Shown piece by piece: positions 1 through 10,966 of a stretch of DNA of 64,000 nt (position 1 is its first letter; each line of letters opens with the position of its first letter). The position numbers were made by a program, and so were the translations under genes. Below the pieces are notes generated by a model. It did not search any database. It was not told the DNA's origin and was given only the letters and a program-made list of their open reading frames with translations. Source of the DNA: Plumapathes pennacea (taxonomy: Eukaryota; Cnidaria; Anthozoa; Antipatharia; Myriopathidae); assembly GCA_964036295.1 (NCBI GenBank), contig OZ038472.1:7834001-7898000 (forward strand). The letters are read 5' to 3'.

Positions 1-29
1 CAGAAAGTTTCGTCGGGACTAAATATTTA

Positions 30-330
30 TTGGCGACAGCGGTATCCATCAAATATTTGTTTATGGTTATTCTCAAAGCTTCCGCGGTTAACGCGAGCCA
101 AAATCGATCCAGTTTATCTGTGCATATTCCACAGAGCCAAATGGTGTTGAGTTTGGATGGGATGCAGTTAACTTTTATACACAAGTAACAAGCAATTCAC
201 TGGCCACATCTCGAGTTGTTTAGCGAAGTCAATTATGTCATCGCCCAGCACGTGATAATATGAACCAATCACCGTGTGCTGATTCTCGACCCACAAAAAG
301 ATAAAGAAAGAAAAAATTGCGTTTTTAAGC
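30..330. repeat. Dispersed repeat, copy A
   Basis: This stretch can be aligned by eye with 45738-45985. Shared blocks include CCACAGAGCCAA, GATGGGAT followed by CAG and TAACTTT, and a block around AACCAATCAC.GTGTGCTGATTCTC. I see no convincing protein in it. It lies directly upstream of the membrane-protein gene remnant at 465-641, so it may be old upstream flank of that gene family or an unrelated repeat. Confidence 0.5.
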
Positions 331-464
331 TCGCTTGGGCCCCAGGTCCCTGCGAGCAACAAGACGTGCCGATTCACACAAATTTGGCAAATCGAGTTTG
401 GCAAGAGTGCACCACACTGTGTGCTGCGTGCGCGGGTAAATCTAAACTGATAGAACACAGGATT

Positions 465-641
465 CACTATCCTGTCATCCTCACAAGACTTTGCCATCAA
501 TGGTTTATTATTTTTACACCGTGATTGTGCTGGCTTTCTTTGTGTGCATCTTCCTGGCGCTAAACATCGCATCTTGCCTCTACTATAAACGCTGTCTTGC
601 CGCCGCTTCCCATCAACGCTACCGTGTCCGCTTTTTTCATG
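465..641 (+). pseudogene. Fragment of single-pass membrane protein gene (transmembrane part)
   Basis: The translation contains YFYTVIVLAFFVCIFLAL followed by a KRCLAAASHQRYRVRF tail. It matches the transmembrane and juxtamembrane region of the Frizzled-CRD protein at 10076-10966 (YFYTTILLAFFACILLAV, KRHLAAALHQQYHVRF). DNA similarity begins near 465 in the Ser/Thr-rich stalk. No CRD part was recognised upstream. The homology stops at 641, where a 2.8 kb insertion begins, and resumes at 3470 with the C-terminal tail. Seen: homology and interruption. Inference: one ancestral paralog later split by a transposon. Confidence 0.7.
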
Positions 642-1348
642 GCAAAAAATTTGTGAAGGAATACTCTGTATCGAATGACCGCGCCCCCTGTAGCGTCGCC
701 ATTTCCGCTCCCGCAAATATAAGAAAAATGACTGGGAGCCGGTACGTTTTCGTCTATTTCTCTAAAGTTCTGCCATTATGTCAAAATACTCGCATGGTTC
801 CTGAAACTTGAAGGCTTTATCTTCATTTTGATGTGCTTTTGGAGGTTGTAATCCATAAAAAAACCCATGTCACTTTTAGAGTTAAAGTTGTCACTCCGTT
901 CCTTAACCAATCCTATTAGGCCGCCTCTGAGTCCACTGTCCCCGCTTTACGGCGGCATATCTTTTGCGCCATGTGTGCTAGATCAAATCCCCACGCAGAT
1001 TCGAATAGTTTAGGCATTCATGCGTAGTTTGGTGGGTTTTTCGTCATCAAACTCGAAATTTTCGGTCTGTCACTTTTAAGAAACAGCTGAAGATGCTGGT
1101 CTCGAATCATGCTTTGAACCATATTACGCTTGTGGTGGTTTTGCTTGTTTTTCGCTTCGTTTGTTCATGGATATCCCGACCAAACACGTTCGGAGAAGGC
1201 AGGAAACCAAGAAAATCCACTCTTCTTCGATCTCTCAGTGAACAAGTAAGTGAAATTCTCTTCTCGGTGCCTTGCCTACCCTTCAACAAATCTTTGGAAT
1301 ACTGACAGTGGATTTGAAACATGAATACATGAATATATGAATATACGA

Positions 1349-1462
<114 letters not shown>

Positions 1463-1889
1463 AATATATGAACTTCCCGATCTAGGATGAAACTCGTACA
1501 CACAAATATAATTATTTTTAACTACTTGTGAAATCAACTCTAGCTTCTATGAAGCCTCCCATTTACTTTAGGAGACTGTAGTCATTTCTCCCTATCCATC
1601 CCGTTATGATTTCTATAGTATTTTATTCTTTCATTTTGATTTAGAATTTATAGCACACTGCACCAATTTCGTCTACTTTTATTGTTGATTTATTTTGACT
1701 TAGAACTCACACCCGCTCTGCACTAATTTGTTTTGCACAATACCACCCCCCTAAAATAAAGAATGCTTCCTTATTGTAAACTAAAATATGGGAGTAAATC
1801 CACCTAAGACTATAACTCTGCAGATTTCATTATCAGGCATGAATAAAGTGTTTATCCATTCATAATATTGTATTCTATTGTTGTTACAG

Positions 1890-2736
1890 CTATGTGTTGC
1901 ACACAATTATACAAAAGAGCAAAGAAGAACTTCAAAAAGAGGACCATGAGGATGGCAGTAAAGGAGAGTCGGTCGTTATGAGGGTAACAAGGAAAACCTT
2001 GAGCAAGTATGGTTATGTTTACCAAGCCATTCTCAATTCACGCATAGCAAAACTGTTCATGTCAAAAATTTACCAAATGGAATCATTGCTGAAAAGGTGT
2101 AGTGGTGGAAGACAGCTGGGGAAACTCCTTGAATCTTGGAAAAATGGTAAAGGCAGTGTTTGGAAACTCAAGATTTTTTACAGTGAATTGGACACTGCAA
2201 AACTGCTGGAGATGGGGAATATTGACCATTTGAGGAAGGAAAATCATGACCTCAAACAAAGAAAGAGGAAAGCAGAGGAAAAGTTGATGTCAAAACAGCA
2301 AAAATGTGCAAAATTAGAGAAAAGACTGAAGAAGGCTTCATCACAAGCTAAAAGTAGCAAAGCAGCATTGAAAAGGATGAAAGAGCGTTTCAAGAAGATG
2401 GCCAAAAAATTGATTCAGCAGCAACGAGAACTAAAAGGAAAAGGGAGAGGCCCATCTAAAAAAATGTTTCACCAGTATTCCAAGCAGCACCAGGCAGTTA
2501 TCAAGAACTTCATAACTGACTCACAGAAAGATTCAGTCACATTAAACTGGCATGCTTCTTTCTTGCTTCCAATCTCCATTTACATAGTCTGCACTGACTC
2601 CATCCCCCCGAACAAAAGTAAAAATCAAAACTACCTCATTTTCAATTGCTGCCTAAGACTACCCCCCACATACCTGTATTCCAAAACTGGCTTTTTCTCA
2701 ACTAGCCAGAAACAAACAGTTCCCTTATATACATAA
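1890..2736 (+). CDS. Unrecognised coiled-coil protein exon
   Basis: An open frame follows a good splice acceptor (TTGTTGTTACAG, ending at 1889), so this looks like an internal exon, not a complete gene. Residues from about 110 to 195 are Lys/Glu/Gln-rich with heptad-like spacing (for example LRKENHDLKQRKRKAEEKL), which predicts a long coiled coil. The N-terminal part (KTLSKYGYVYQAILNSRI) is not a domain I can name. The frame runs to a stop at 2736, but the sequence after about 2550 looks non-coding and overlaps the opposite-strand gene, so the true exon probably ends earlier. It may be cargo of the surrounding insertion. Function unknown. Confidence 0.45.
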
Positions 2737-3300
2737 GCAAAGTCTCCATTTGTGTTAAGGATCCTTTCATCCCATTTTGCTCCCAGAATACCGTTTAGCT
2801 CCTTGAGGTTTTTCACAATAACATCTTTGTTTCGTCTTGTCACCTTTCGGCCATAGGTTTCCAGGGTTTTGAAGGCGTCCTGGTCGATTGGAAGCTCCAA
2901 TCGAACTTCCTGACTTTCCTTTTTCGTCGAGAAGAGAGCAAATTCTATTTCCCTTCCCAGTCGACAAAAGAACATTTCTGTTCGGTCGTGCACGGAGCTC
3001 TCGTGGGGTATGAAACGTTTTTGCAACATCACAAGGGGCTTCTCGTCAGGTGTACAATCTTTCCATTCGTCATACTCATCTGAGTACCCAACATAATGGA
3101 CTTTGATTCGGTTCTCCTTCCTATTCCTTTCAATAATCTGAAAGCAATCAGTCAAAATCAGTCAATATCTTGATCGAAGGCACAAGCAACGGAGGAGTGA
3201 ACAACTGATGCTTACCTCAACTTCATACAATATGTTCATGTCCACCTTTGGCTGACGCCTAAATTTTTGTTTTGAAACGCTAGTTCCGGGATCGGGATTC
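2674..3300 (-). CDS. Chromo/tudor-knot-like protein, two exons visible
   Basis: Exon A is 3216-3300 (acceptor TTTTTTAG, donor GAG|GTAAGC). Exon B is 2674-3137 (acceptor CTTTCAG, donor ACAG|GTATGT). The joined reading stays in frame across the intron. It gives VDMNILYEVE followed by HYVGYSDEYDEW, the pattern of a chromo-barrel or tudor-knot fold (aromatic cage, 'Y.GY....DEW'). The rest of exon B (about 120 residues, including LELPIDQDAFKTLETYGRKV) is unrecognised. Such domains bind methyl-lysine or partner proteins, but the ligand cannot be told here. First and last exons are not seen. It lies inside the 642-3465 insertion, so it may be transposon cargo. Confidence 0.5.
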
Positions 3301-3469
3301 CTAAAAAAGATGGCTGTAAAAGCCTTCTGGCTGTCGCTGCTGTTAACACCTACTCGCCGCCATTACAGTTGCTACTAATGCGCATACTCAGAAACATAAT
3401 TACTGACTCAATGTATTGTGGGCGCAGAAAACAGCAAATCTTCGTTTGAAGGGCAAATATTTTGCCATG

Positions 3470-3586
3470 CCGAACAACTTGCTGAACCACTTGCCACAAT
3501 ACACGCCATCAACACTTCTGCTCACTCGTCCTCTACATCCACGCTTCCAGAGCTGCCGCCATGTTTTGATTTAGAGCTGTAACTTT
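3470..3586 (+). pseudogene. Fragment of single-pass membrane protein gene (C-terminal tail)
   Basis: The translation EQLAEPLATIHAIN ... PCFDLEL, ending in TAA, matches the last residues of the protein at 10076-10966 (NQLAEPLAVLESIN ... PRFDLEL). It is the continuation of the fragment at 465-641 and resumes immediately after the insertion at 642-3465. The final FDLEL and stop are conserved in both copies. Confidence 0.7.
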
Positions 3587-6201
3587 ATTTTATCTATCTA
3601 TTGCCTACTTGTTTGACATTTTATGAGTTTATGTTCTCAGTATGCATTTTATACCTGGTCTTAATTCAACAAAAAGAAAAACACGAACGCTGCTATAGAT
3701 ATTTCATCTCCATGTTGTTGCCTGTGAGTACTTAAGAAAGACGAGAGAGATGCTACAGGTTAGCTTAAAACACTAAAGAAAAGTGTGACAAGACTTTTGA
3801 GTGGTACCACAGGAACAGCGCAGTGCGAAAAAAAATGCAATAAACTGTTTTGAAAACCAAAATCTTGGTTACTCTTATTTCCGCTTTAGTGTGGACGAAA
3901 AAAATGGTCGCAAACGCGATACTGTATCAAAAACGCTAGAACTCACATGAGATGGTCTTCAATTTTTATTCAGCAAAGTTGCGTGTCCAAATTCTGGTGT
4001 AGGTGCAAATACGTACCCATCCAGTCTGTTTACAGAAGTTAACAATGCACCACGGCGATTAAAATCACCTAGGACTTTTTTTAGCTTTTACACGGCGATT
4101 AAAATCACCTAGGACTTTTTTTAGCTTTTACAAGAACTTTTTTGCATTTAGAGAAGTCGGGCAAAAGTACACACTGATATTTTGCCGTTTCGGGCGGCGA
4201 CGCGTTTTCAACAACGAACACTAAAGCATGCTCATTCATCATTGGTTCCAAAATACATTCGCAATGCCATGCATGTGTCTAAATCTCCATTTTGATACAT
4301 ATACGCACCCTGGTACCTGTGTAAAATAATTTTAGAAAAAAAAAAACTGGTGGGAAGACTCGAACACCAGGTGGAACAACGACTCTTCATGTTTTGGGTC
4401 AGTTAACTTGTATACCCAACAGGTCTGACCAATGACGTATCGGTTTAGTTTAAATACTGAAGCCTTCGTCAGGTAATGATTTAACAATTTCTCCAAACAA
4501 GACATTGTCTTATGTACAGTTCGGCATTAAGTTGTCACCCACTGATTAAACAGATCAAGTATCTACTCGCATAAAGAATGTGTTGTGGAATGTGTTGTGT
4601 TGTCGACGAGGGCTCTTTATGTCTTTGATTAAAAAAATAAACAAATAAATAAACAAAAACTATATAAACAAAAAACAACAGTGATCACCAGCATTTACAT
4701 TTTATTTTTCCACATCATGATTAAATCAAAAACAATTTTTCTCATAATAATCATATGGCTGGGGTGCATCTTCTCAATCATTGTGTTGATAGAAACATAA
4801 ATCCCGAGTCAGACACAGCATACTTCATGTGAATACCACTTTCCATTAAATCAATACAAACAAGAACAAGAACTTTACCTGTCTGTGCTCCCTTTTCCTG
4901 TTTATTGGGGAAAAAATAAAGCAATGACAATGTAAGATTTTGACATGGCAGGGGGTAGTTTTGGCAAAGAATTTTTACTGTGATAAGATCTGATTAGAAT
5001 AGCAATGTAAACACGATTTCGAGCAGGCACTCTTTTCGCTCGAGATCAATACATTCAAGATACACATGTTATTATCTATCCCAGCCGTATTACTTACGAG
5101 TGACATTCTAGAAGGTTTCATACAGTTCGAGTGCAGTAGTGTCCGCTTTGAAGCGAGTGGATTTCAACTTACTGCAGTATTGGTGGTGGCGGGCGTCGTA
5201 TCACCCTCCATAACTTCTGTAACCAGTGAGCTAAAGAAAAACAAAGTATACTTGTGGGCGAAAGAGCAACAAAGACAACAGAAACGATATGAACAAGGCA
5301 GACCATGATGGAAAACATGTGCTACGTGCGAACATCACAAGGCGAACATCGGCTAAATGAATCTTGGCAAAATGAGAATGATATGATGGCGAAATAACAG
5401 TCCCCGATACAATCACCTTAGCACAAAATGCTTACTTACTATATTTCGTTTGAGGTTATTCCAGGATATCTCTGCAGATGGAACAAAATCGGTTGTTACT
5501 ACAGTTCGCGGGAGACAAATCAGTTAATTTGGCAAGAGCACGAACTTACCCACGTGAAAAACGCCACCAAGAACTCGAATTGGGCAGTATACTGCTCGAT
5601 ATCAAATTCATCATCCTGAATTATTCACAACGACAAAGAGAGAGATTAAACTTGTAGCTGCCAGAAATTAATGTGCGCCAAACAAACTGTCACCTACCAC
5701 GTTCAGTGTTCAACACAGATTGATGACCAATGCCTGGGTCGGAGTGACTTCATAATTAAGTCAATTTAATTTAATTTATTAATTTGGCTTTCTTTTCATC
5801 GGAGCAGTTGCTTTGCATTCCTCCCGGGGATTTGATTTAGCTTTAGATTCGAGCTGAAAGCAAGCTATCTAAACAAACCGATGATTTCTTAGCGTGCTAT
5901 CAATGAAATGCCTTAGGTGCGTGCTGCCTACCATTTTGAGAAACGCACCAGGAAGGAATACCTTCCTCAAAGATAGCACGATCCTTATCGATCAACAAAC
6001 AAACCATGCAGCCAGACACAGCAGCACGCTTGAGCGCTCACCAGCACCACCAGCGACACGGCGTATCAAAAATTTGAAGTCTAAAAGCACCCGGCTTTAG
6101 CTCATTATGTTTACCTCATATTTGTTTACCATTTTTGTTTTTATTTTTGCTTTGTTGGGGGGAGGCCCTGAGGCCTCCCGTGAAGCCCAGTTGAGTGGCA
6201 G
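3587..6201. other. Intergenic, no gene recognised
   Basis: No supported gene. It holds a 40-bp tandem duplication (4051-4132), a poly-A tract near 4339 and A/T-rich stretches. Short open frames near 5066, 5428 and 5894 have no recognisable composition or domain. Confidence 0.5.
4051..4132. repeat. 40-bp tandem duplication
   Basis: Two consecutive copies of a 40-bp unit beginning CACGGCGATTAAAATCACCT. The second copy begins at 4091. The copies are identical over the unit, so the duplication is recent. Confidence 0.95.
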
Positions 6202-6345
6202 TCAACCGGGCTTTTTGCGCTTTTGAAGAGCTTTCAAAAGCGCTTCCAGCTCTTTACCTGAAAGCGCGTTTTGTGTTTTTAGAGCTGGCTTTAGCGGTGG
6301 GGGCGGTTTAGGCACTTTGAACTCACTTTGAACTTTGAAGTCCAT
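6202..6345 (-). CDS. Small unrecognised ORF (47 residues)
   Basis: ATG at 6345, stop TGA at 6204-6202. The peptide has a proline stretch (KVPKPPPPLKP) and a Lys/Leu-rich helix-like end (GKELEALLKALQKRKKPG). The segment is more GC-rich and codon-like than its surroundings. I do not recognise it. It could be the 3' end of a split gene or chance. Confidence 0.22.
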   Translation of the reverse strand: MDFKVQSEFKVPKPPPPLKPALKTQNALSGKELEALLKALQKRKKPG

Positions 6346-6489
6346 TTTTAAACTTCGTTTACATTGAAAATTTCAACTACGCTCGTCTGGCTGTTACTTG
6401 TGGGATGGTAATATTAAAGTTGAAATGTCTGAACAGGTTTCAGCGTCCTGAACAGGTTTAATGATGTATTAGTCATCAACTTTTAGAGT

Positions 6490-6985
6490 TTGGTGGCTTT
6501 TAGAAAAGCCGTTTTTTTTTAGTTTCTGGTTTGTGTTTACTGTCTCCTACAAGCTCTTAATGGTCTCTTCAATGGTCGCACTTGTACTGTCATCTTTCTC
6601 TTCGTCAGAAGAAAATGAGCAGTCGACTGAAAATTCGGGCAAAACTTCTGGTCGACCGCTGTTAAGGAGTTATTTATGGGCTTTCTTCACATGTCTGTCA
6701 AGTCAAGACATCAGCACTCCGTAATATTGGCAGCCTCTGACCAAACATGAATGGTTTTTTCGGTCTTTTCCACTCAGCACACGCTTTTGGTGTCTTGAAT
6801 AGAATACTGAAGGTTTTGAGAGATGGCATCGCTTAAGGTGCTTGTCCAGTCTTACAAAATGTAAACCAAATTATTTACAACCTGGAATGTGACATTGGCC
6901 GTCAACAGGCATTTCTGAAATTGTTAGGACTTTTGTTAGGACCCGTGGGGCTGTGGCTGGGATTAAGGGCGACTTGAAAAAGGCA
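6490..6985 (-). pseudogene. Decayed zinc-finger gene (copy 1)
   Basis: On the minus strand this aligns along its length with the zinc-finger gene at 12663-13043: start region MPVDGQCHIPGC near 6885, then LDKHLK-like and acidic C-terminal segments. The reading frame is broken by stops and shifts. A histone-type stem-loop (6495-6510) lies immediately beyond the old 3' end, as in the intact copy. Function of the family is unknown. C2H2 fingers normally bind DNA, RNA or protein. Confidence 0.6.
6495..6510 (-). promoter_or_regulatory. Histone-type 3' stem-loop
   Basis: On the minus strand: GGCTTT, loop TCTA, AAAGCC, then ACCA. The stem is a perfect six pairs and the loop fits the U-Y-U-M consensus of replication-dependent histone mRNAs, which bind SLBP instead of being polyadenylated. 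It follows the decayed zinc-finger gene, not a histone gene. Confidence 0.7.
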
Positions 6986-7078
6986 CATCAAAACGGTCAA
7001 GAAATGTTAGCAAGATGCGAGGAGGAGTTGGCACACATTGGTCTTCAGCTCCTCAAACTCCAGAAGCCCACATTTTGA
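6972..7078 (+). pseudogene. C-terminal fragment of an unrecognised small gene
   Basis: One open frame reads KKAHQNGQEMLARCEEELAH then IGLQLLKLQKPTF and stops at 7076-7078. A diverged copy ending in IGLQLLELRKPTL lies at 31934-32157. Both are followed within about 35 bases by a histone-type stem-loop (7112-7127) or its decayed form (32179). The N-terminus is missing here because the sequence joins the leader of the opposite zinc-finger copy near 6970. Confidence 0.45.
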
Positions 7079-7111
7079 AGTGACGTGCCTAACACTAGGC
7101 AAACAGACAAC

Positions 7112-7127
7112 GGCTTTTTTAAAAGCC
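7112..7127 (+). promoter_or_regulatory. Histone-type 3' stem-loop
   Basis: GGCTTT, loop TTTA, AAAGCC, then ACAAATCC. A perfect six-pair stem with the canonical loop, preceded by ACAAC. It lies 33 bases after the stop codon at 7078, the spacing typical of histone mRNAs, but the upstream peptide is not a histone. Confidence 0.7.
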
Positions 7128-7734
7128 ACAAATCCAACAAGGTTTTGATCTGTAACACTTCACAAATAAGAAAGAAAAAAAAAAGAAGAGGGAGCAACAC
7201 TGTTCGTTCATAGTTCACAGTGGCTAATAAAAAGTATATTCTCAAAGAGGCTTTGAATTATTTTGAAAATCATCTAGTCTTGGTCTTACACATAAAAGAT
7301 GCTTTGGTCGACCAAAGTTCTAATGGCGCAACACTTTCTTCATTTTGTAGTCAACAATATCCCGCAATGTGATGCGATTTTAAAGTGCAGCTGTTCTCAG
7401 TTCGAGAGTTGTTCTGAAGTGGGTTGCTTGTCTCATGGGATTACTGAATGGGACTGTAGGCCATCTGCGATACTGAAGCCGTTCCAAAATTACAAAGTGG
7501 CAGGAACGAACGCTTTGTACGTTTTACTTTAAAAACAACTTCTTCCGTCAGCGACTGCAGTTTTGTTTGATTAAAGATAATGCAAAACCTGGTATCCAAA
7601 GTGAAAAAAGCCCATTGAACGTGCAAAATGAAAAGTTTGGAGAGTCGCCACTCTTGTTTGCGAATTCTGAATTGGCGAGGTTGCCCAGTTAGCGGGAATT
7701 AAGATAAATATACTAATTTCATCTCTATGCTGTT

Positions 7735-7853
7735 GCCTACAACCACACCACCAGGGAATACACCGGTTCCCGACTTATCACCAAAGTTAAGCCTGGTCGG
7801 GCAGGGTTAGTACTTGGATGGGTGACCGCCTGGGAATACCCTGTGTTGTAGGC
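7735..7853 (+). rRNA. 5S ribosomal RNA
   Basis: 119 bases beginning GCCTAC and ending TGTAGGC, which pair as helix I. Recognisable 5S landmarks include ACACCGGTTCCCG, AAGTTAAGCC (box A), TAGTACTTGGATGGGTGACC and CGCCTGGGAATACC (box C). RNA polymerase III with TFIIIA transcribes such genes from this internal promoter. A TATA-like ATAAATATA lies about 25 bases upstream, and T runs follow at 7855-7883. Only one complete copy is in the window, so it is a dispersed copy and not part of a tandem array here. Confidence 0.95.
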
Positions 7854-7854
7854 A

Positions 7855-7883
7855 TTCTTTTTTTTCTTTTTTTCTTCTTTTTC
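7855..7883 (+). terminator. Pol III terminator of the 5S gene
   Basis: Runs of 8, 7 and 5 T separated by single C residues directly after the 5S 3' end, as expected for RNA polymerase III termination. Confidence 0.85.
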
Positions 7884-8344
7884 TTTGTCAGTTTGAGCTT
7901 CAACTCACATTAGTGGCTTTTGTTAGGTCGGTGGTTCTCATCCTTTGGGACTTTGCATGAAATCTAAAGCCACATTGCAATGCAATCACTATACTAGAAA
8001 TACGATAATCGCAGATACCCCCTTACTCTGCCATTGATGGGACTTTTACTTTGGTAACTCCCAACAAGAGTAGCCTTTGTTTTACCGAAATGTTGACTCA
8101 ATCTTTTCTTCGAACTCAAGTGCTACACGCAAAGGAAGGAGAAAAAGAATGGTGTGTGTTATACTTTTGCGTTGAAAAAAGAATCGATTGCGTGACGAAG
8201 TACGTATTTCCCACGGTCGGCACGTCAAATTAATTCATACAGTCTGCCAAGCACGTTCTCGAAATTTAATACTCAAAGTTTGAAGTTGGTCGGCCGTCGT
8301 AGTACGGGAAAAAAGGAACACTGATTTTCCAATTTTGAATTCAT

Positions 8345-9480
8345 AGGCAGTACAATTAAATAGGCTTCCTGTGCGATTTGTTTTTACTACTGCATGCACC
8401 AGACTCAGGCATGCATATTTAATGAGCTCGAATTGTTTTGTATGTGAACCCACTCAAAACAGCAAGATTTCTCCCAGAATCAAAGCAAAACTTGAACAGT
8501 TTACTTCAAATTATACACGGGCTTCAGACCCAGTAATACTTCTAAGGGCTTGTGAACGATTCTCGCTGCAATCACCGCGTGTCAGATTACAGAAAAATAA
8601 GACATCTGACTAAATCATTCAAGACTCCAAGTTCCGATTGCTCTGAGCGAATACGGTAGCCGAAACTGGCGACAGAAGCGTAGTAAAACAATACTTCGAG
8701 GGAAAATGATCAGCATACAGATTTTAATACATCCTTGAAGTGATCGAGTTACAAGCTATACGGGATAGAATATATTTGTCACGGTGATTGTTCGATTTCC
8801 ACTGACTAACCTTTGTTGCTTGTCCTTTCTAAATAAGTATCTGAGTTTAACGCAAAACGGCGTCTGAAGCTCCCGATTTGCTTTCAAGCGCTGTTCCCTT
8901 TGCGGAGTTGTCTGTGTTACCCGCTTCTGTTCATGTCGCTTTTGGTCGGCATTCATGCGCTGTTGTCTTTGCGGAGTCTTCTCTTCGGCCCGCTTTTTCT
9001 CCTGAAGTTTCCGATTTGCGTTCAAGCGCTGTTCTCTTTGCGGAATTGTCTGCGTTACCCGCTTCTGTTCATGTCGCTTTCGATCGGCATTCATGCGCTG
9101 TTATTCGCTCGTTTCACGATTTCGCCTTGCTCGTGCCTGTTCCCTTCTCATTTGAAGAGGAGCTTCGCGAGACTGCTGTGTTTCAAGTTTTTCAGTTAAG
9201 TTTTCCATTTTCGTGAACGCAGCTACGATATATTGTTGCTTCGTTCAAATCTAAATGCTTCGTTCAAATCTAATTTCTCTAAGTTATTCCGAGTAAAACA
9301 ACAGGGCACACGTGATCGATCCGGCCTTTGTTATTGGTTAGCGGGGTAACCGCGCCTAAAGTCGTACGACAGACTGACTGACAAACAAACTGACTGACAG
9401 ACAACGTTAAATTTCGAGATGGCGACAGGCTTGGAGTCCCCAAGTAGGCGGTATAATATTACTGCATTAGTGTCGTGAGT
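8345..9480. repeat. About 1.1 kb duplicated segment, copy A
   Basis: Aligns with 35947-36930 in the same orientation, with several indels. Shared blocks include TACAATTAAATAGGCTTCCT, GCTCAAAACAGCA/CACTCAAAACAGCA, TTTCTCCCAGAATCAAAGC, and a 3' part ending in TTATTTCCTTC.CTTCG. It contains the charged-repeat gene remnant on the minus strand. Copy A keeps more coding sequence than copy B. Confidence 0.7.
8756..9208 (-). pseudogene. Charged tandem-repeat protein fragment
   Basis: ATG at 9208 gives MENLTEKLETQQSREAPLQM, then an in-frame stop at 9103-9101. The same frame continues with repeats of about 42 residues (NADRKRHEQKRVTQT.PQREQRL.ANR.LQ, about two and a half units) and ends in a stop at 8756. 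Arg/Gln/Glu repeats of this kind are found at the N-termini of some Helitron-associated and other transposon proteins in invertebrates, but no helicase or Rep domain is visible, so the assignment is only a suggestion. A second copy of the start (MENLKQHSCEAHLQKRREQA) is at 36698 on the minus strand. Confidence 0.45.
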
Positions 9481-10075
9481 ATTTCCTTCACTTCGTTCGG
9501 GGATAAACAAGATTGAAGAGCAGGCCTATAACCGCTCTAAAAATATTACATTCGGTAGCAGTTTCTTTTTTTTTTTTCTTTCAAGTCCTAGGCAAAAGCA
9601 AAAAAGCACGTCACTTGGTGTGTGTCCTGTATAAACGTGCATTAACTCTGGAACCAAAACCGCTTAAATCTATCCAGGAGTAAAAATCAGTCCATTGAAA
9701 TCTCTCCATGTGCACTAACTTCCACAAGGCGACCAAACGTAGCTGCAATTAATATACAAAAGCATTTCACTTTTTTTATGCACAAAAGTCTTCAGCGATT
9801 CATTATTTGGTACCTAGTACTGTATTTTATAAACGCTACTAATGCGTTGAAGTTTTTTAATGGATCAAATGTGTGCGCTTCGTACCGTTTTTTATCGCAT
9901 TGTAAGCTTAGAATAGTCATTGTTCTTCTAAAGGTTTAATTTCGTGTCGTTCATAAAAAGAACTGCAGATTGATGTTTCCCAAGCTCTCGCTCCAGTTCA
10001 GCTCACCACGCATGCGAAAGGAACTCTGGGAATCAATATTAAATAGCAAGAGCATCACTGAAACTTGACGGAGAA
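9481..10075. other. Upstream region of the Frizzled-CRD gene
   Basis: No gene seen. A/T-rich. The CTGACTGACAGA-type repeat at about 9370-9405 is just upstream. A promoter for the gene at 10076 would be expected here, but no TATA box could be singled out. Confidence 0.4.
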
Positions 10076-10966
10076 ATGGAGTTCGCTATTCTTTTCGTCT
10101 CAATTTTTGCAAGTGTGGCCGCGGCGCAGTTGAAGTGCCACCCTGCGATTGGTCTCACTGGATGTGCAACGTACTACAACGTGACAACTTCAACGCCAGA
10201 TCAGCAGATCAAAAATCTACCACTACTCTTAAAATATCGTCACCTCCTTGAGAACTGCTCCGAGTTCACCACTATTCTGCTTTGCTCTTTCTACATCCTG
10301 TATTGTTCTCCAAATCATCCCTAGTATCGTGTTCAACCCTGTTGTCGCCTTTGTCGTCAAGTGAAGTCCTCTTGTGTTCCTGTTCTCTTGAAGTCCAACG
10401 AGTCATTACCTATAAACTGCAACTCGTTACCAAAACCAAAGTCTTCTGTCATCTGTATGCAACCACCTCGCCACAAACATTTCTCCGTCTTCTCTTCAAG
10501 CTTTGCAACTCCAATGTCTTCCACACCAGCCAGCACTTCTACAACGCTGCAATTTAGTTCCCTTGGCACAGCCAGCATCATCACTGCTATATCCGATCAA
10601 AGTTTGTCACCTTCCACAACGCAAGTCTTTTTTTCATCATCGCTTTCTTTGCTATCGCCTTCACCACCCTGTGATCCTGACGTATCTTCACCAAACTCGA
10701 TTTATTTTTACACCACGATCCTGCTGGCTTTCTTCGCATGCATCCTTTTGGCTGTTACAATCATATCTTGCTGCTACTTTAAACGTCATCTTGCTGCCGC
10801 TCTCCATCAACAATACCATGTCCGCTTCATCCCCAATCAACTCGCTGAACCACTTGCCGTACTTGAATCCATCAACCAACTTCCATCCACCCACCTGTCC
10901 TCTGCACCTTCTACGCCAAGTACACTCACTCCCTCTCTGCCTCCACGTTTTGATTTGGAACTGTAA
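10076..10966 (+). CDS. Secreted Frizzled-CRD / single-pass membrane protein with one in-frame stop
   Basis: One frame of 296 sense and stop codons, with no frameshift. Residues 1-17 are a signal peptide (MEFAILFVSIFASVAAA). Residues about 20-135 have the spacing of a Frizzled cysteine-rich domain: C-HPAIGLTGCATYYNVTTSTP, LLENCSE.., LLCSFY..YCSPNHP, PCCRLCRQVKSSCVPVLL, and SVICM. A Ser/Thr/Pro-rich stalk follows, then one transmembrane helix near residue 213 (YFYTTILLAFFACILLAV) and a short basic tail ending FDLEL. CRDs bind Wnt lipid or related ligands, and with one helix this is not a Frizzled receptor. Codon 83 is TAG (10322-10324), in the middle of the CRD, so this copy is either a very young pseudogene, a polymorphic null or a read-through case. 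A broken paralog is at 465-641/3470-3586. Confidence 0.75.

Noticed and set aside
4338..4410. tRNA-like stretch on the minus strand (GTTCGAGTC followed by T run)
   Set aside because: A B-box-like motif and T run are present, but no A box, acceptor stem or anticodon arm could be built. Perhaps a decayed SINE.
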